Virus record (IMG/VR): IMGVR_UViG_3300021964_000063
Coordinates: 1-60,230 of that record
Reading direction: 5' to 3' (one strand)
Length of the DNA: 60,230 bases
Source of the DNA: a virus
Shown in pieces: positions 60,141 to 60,230 of this stretch. Both the position numbers and the translations under genes were made by a program. The notes under the pieces were generated by a model that had not been told where the DNA came from, made no database searches, and saw nothing but the letters and a program-made list of their open reading frames with translations. Every line of letters begins with the position of its first letter. Within the stretch, counting starts at the first letter, position 1.

Positions 60141-60230
60141 TACTTCCACCTCGGACCAACAACCCAACCAACAATAGATCTACGAGTTCCTTTTGTTACC
60201 TTAAGAACTCTATGTTGTGTGCGAGAATCA
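60140..60230 (-). CDS. 2OG-Fe(II) oxygenase C-terminus (partial, off right edge)
   Basis: 29 visible codons ending QHRVLKVTKGTRRSIVGWVV then GPRWK and TAA at 60140-60142. HRV-x-x-VTKGTR-x-S-x-VGW is the hallmark C-terminus of PKHD-type phage hydroxylases; the His and the Arg would bind iron and 2-oxoglutarate. Confidence 0.72.
   Translation of the reverse strand, partial: DSRTQHRVLKVTKGTRRSIVGWVVGPRWK

Noticed and set aside
1-60230. tRNA genes and photosynthesis genes expected in cyanophages
   Set aside because: None could be recognised; they are probably elsewhere in the genome.

Overview
The window is part of the genome of a T4-type myovirus that most likely infects marine cyanobacteria (Synechococcus or Prochlorococcus). 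Evidence: low-GC, densely packed, almost entirely minus-strand genes; a contiguous T4-order block of gp25, gp6, (gp7 position), gp8, (gp9/gp10 position), gp13, gp14, gp15 and gp16; many small proteins of the kind carried by cyanophages; 2OG-Fe(II) oxygenases and a carbamoyltransferase beside tail-fibre genes. No tRNA, CRISPR, integrase or photosynthesis gene was seen.

Layout (genes are read right to left on the minus strand). 1-31700: late virion block, made of a fibre-like protein running off the left edge, small terminase, neck and tail-completion proteins, baseplate wedge proteins and two giant structural proteins (2523 and 4019 residues). Late promoters of the type (G/C/T)ATAAATA or CTAAATA followed by an A-rich tract sit in front of several transcription units. 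31733-33997: small conserved genes and a DxD glycosyltransferase-like protein, with a textbook UUCG-loop terminator at 32590-32615. 34000-35112: regulatory stretch with a long leader and a 362-bp gene-free gap holding two divergent sigma70-like promoters. 35113-45222: early-gene region of mostly 35-115-residue unknown proteins. Eleven copies of a 28-bp intercistronic 'joint' repeat sit between stop codons and the next start codons. Embedded here are a KxDG ligase-like protein and a cluster of SF2 helicase, Dam-type methyltransferase, ParB/DGQH-domain protein and a candidate PD-(D/E)XK protein. 45270-46435: two basic disordered proteins carrying a T4-like capsid-targeting N-terminus. 46435-50730: more small conserved genes, a secreted HEGWH protein and an HEMYH zincin-like protein. 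50809-58838: three paralogous tail-fibre cassettes with glycine-rich C-terminal proteins. They are interrupted by the only plus-strand gene (sulfotransferase) and a convergent NodU-family carbamoyltransferase. 58861-60230: three tandem 2OG-Fe(II) oxygenase genes, the last one partial.

Together the genes describe virion assembly (left), host takeover and nucleic-acid modification (middle) and receptor-binding structures plus chemical decoration enzymes (right). The observations most worth follow-up are the joint repeat family, the methyltransferase/ParB/nuclease-like/helicase cluster, the two predicted encapsidated proteins, and the gene-free gap with a plus-strand promoter that has no gene in front of it. 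All functional calls rest on motif recognition by eye; no database search was run.
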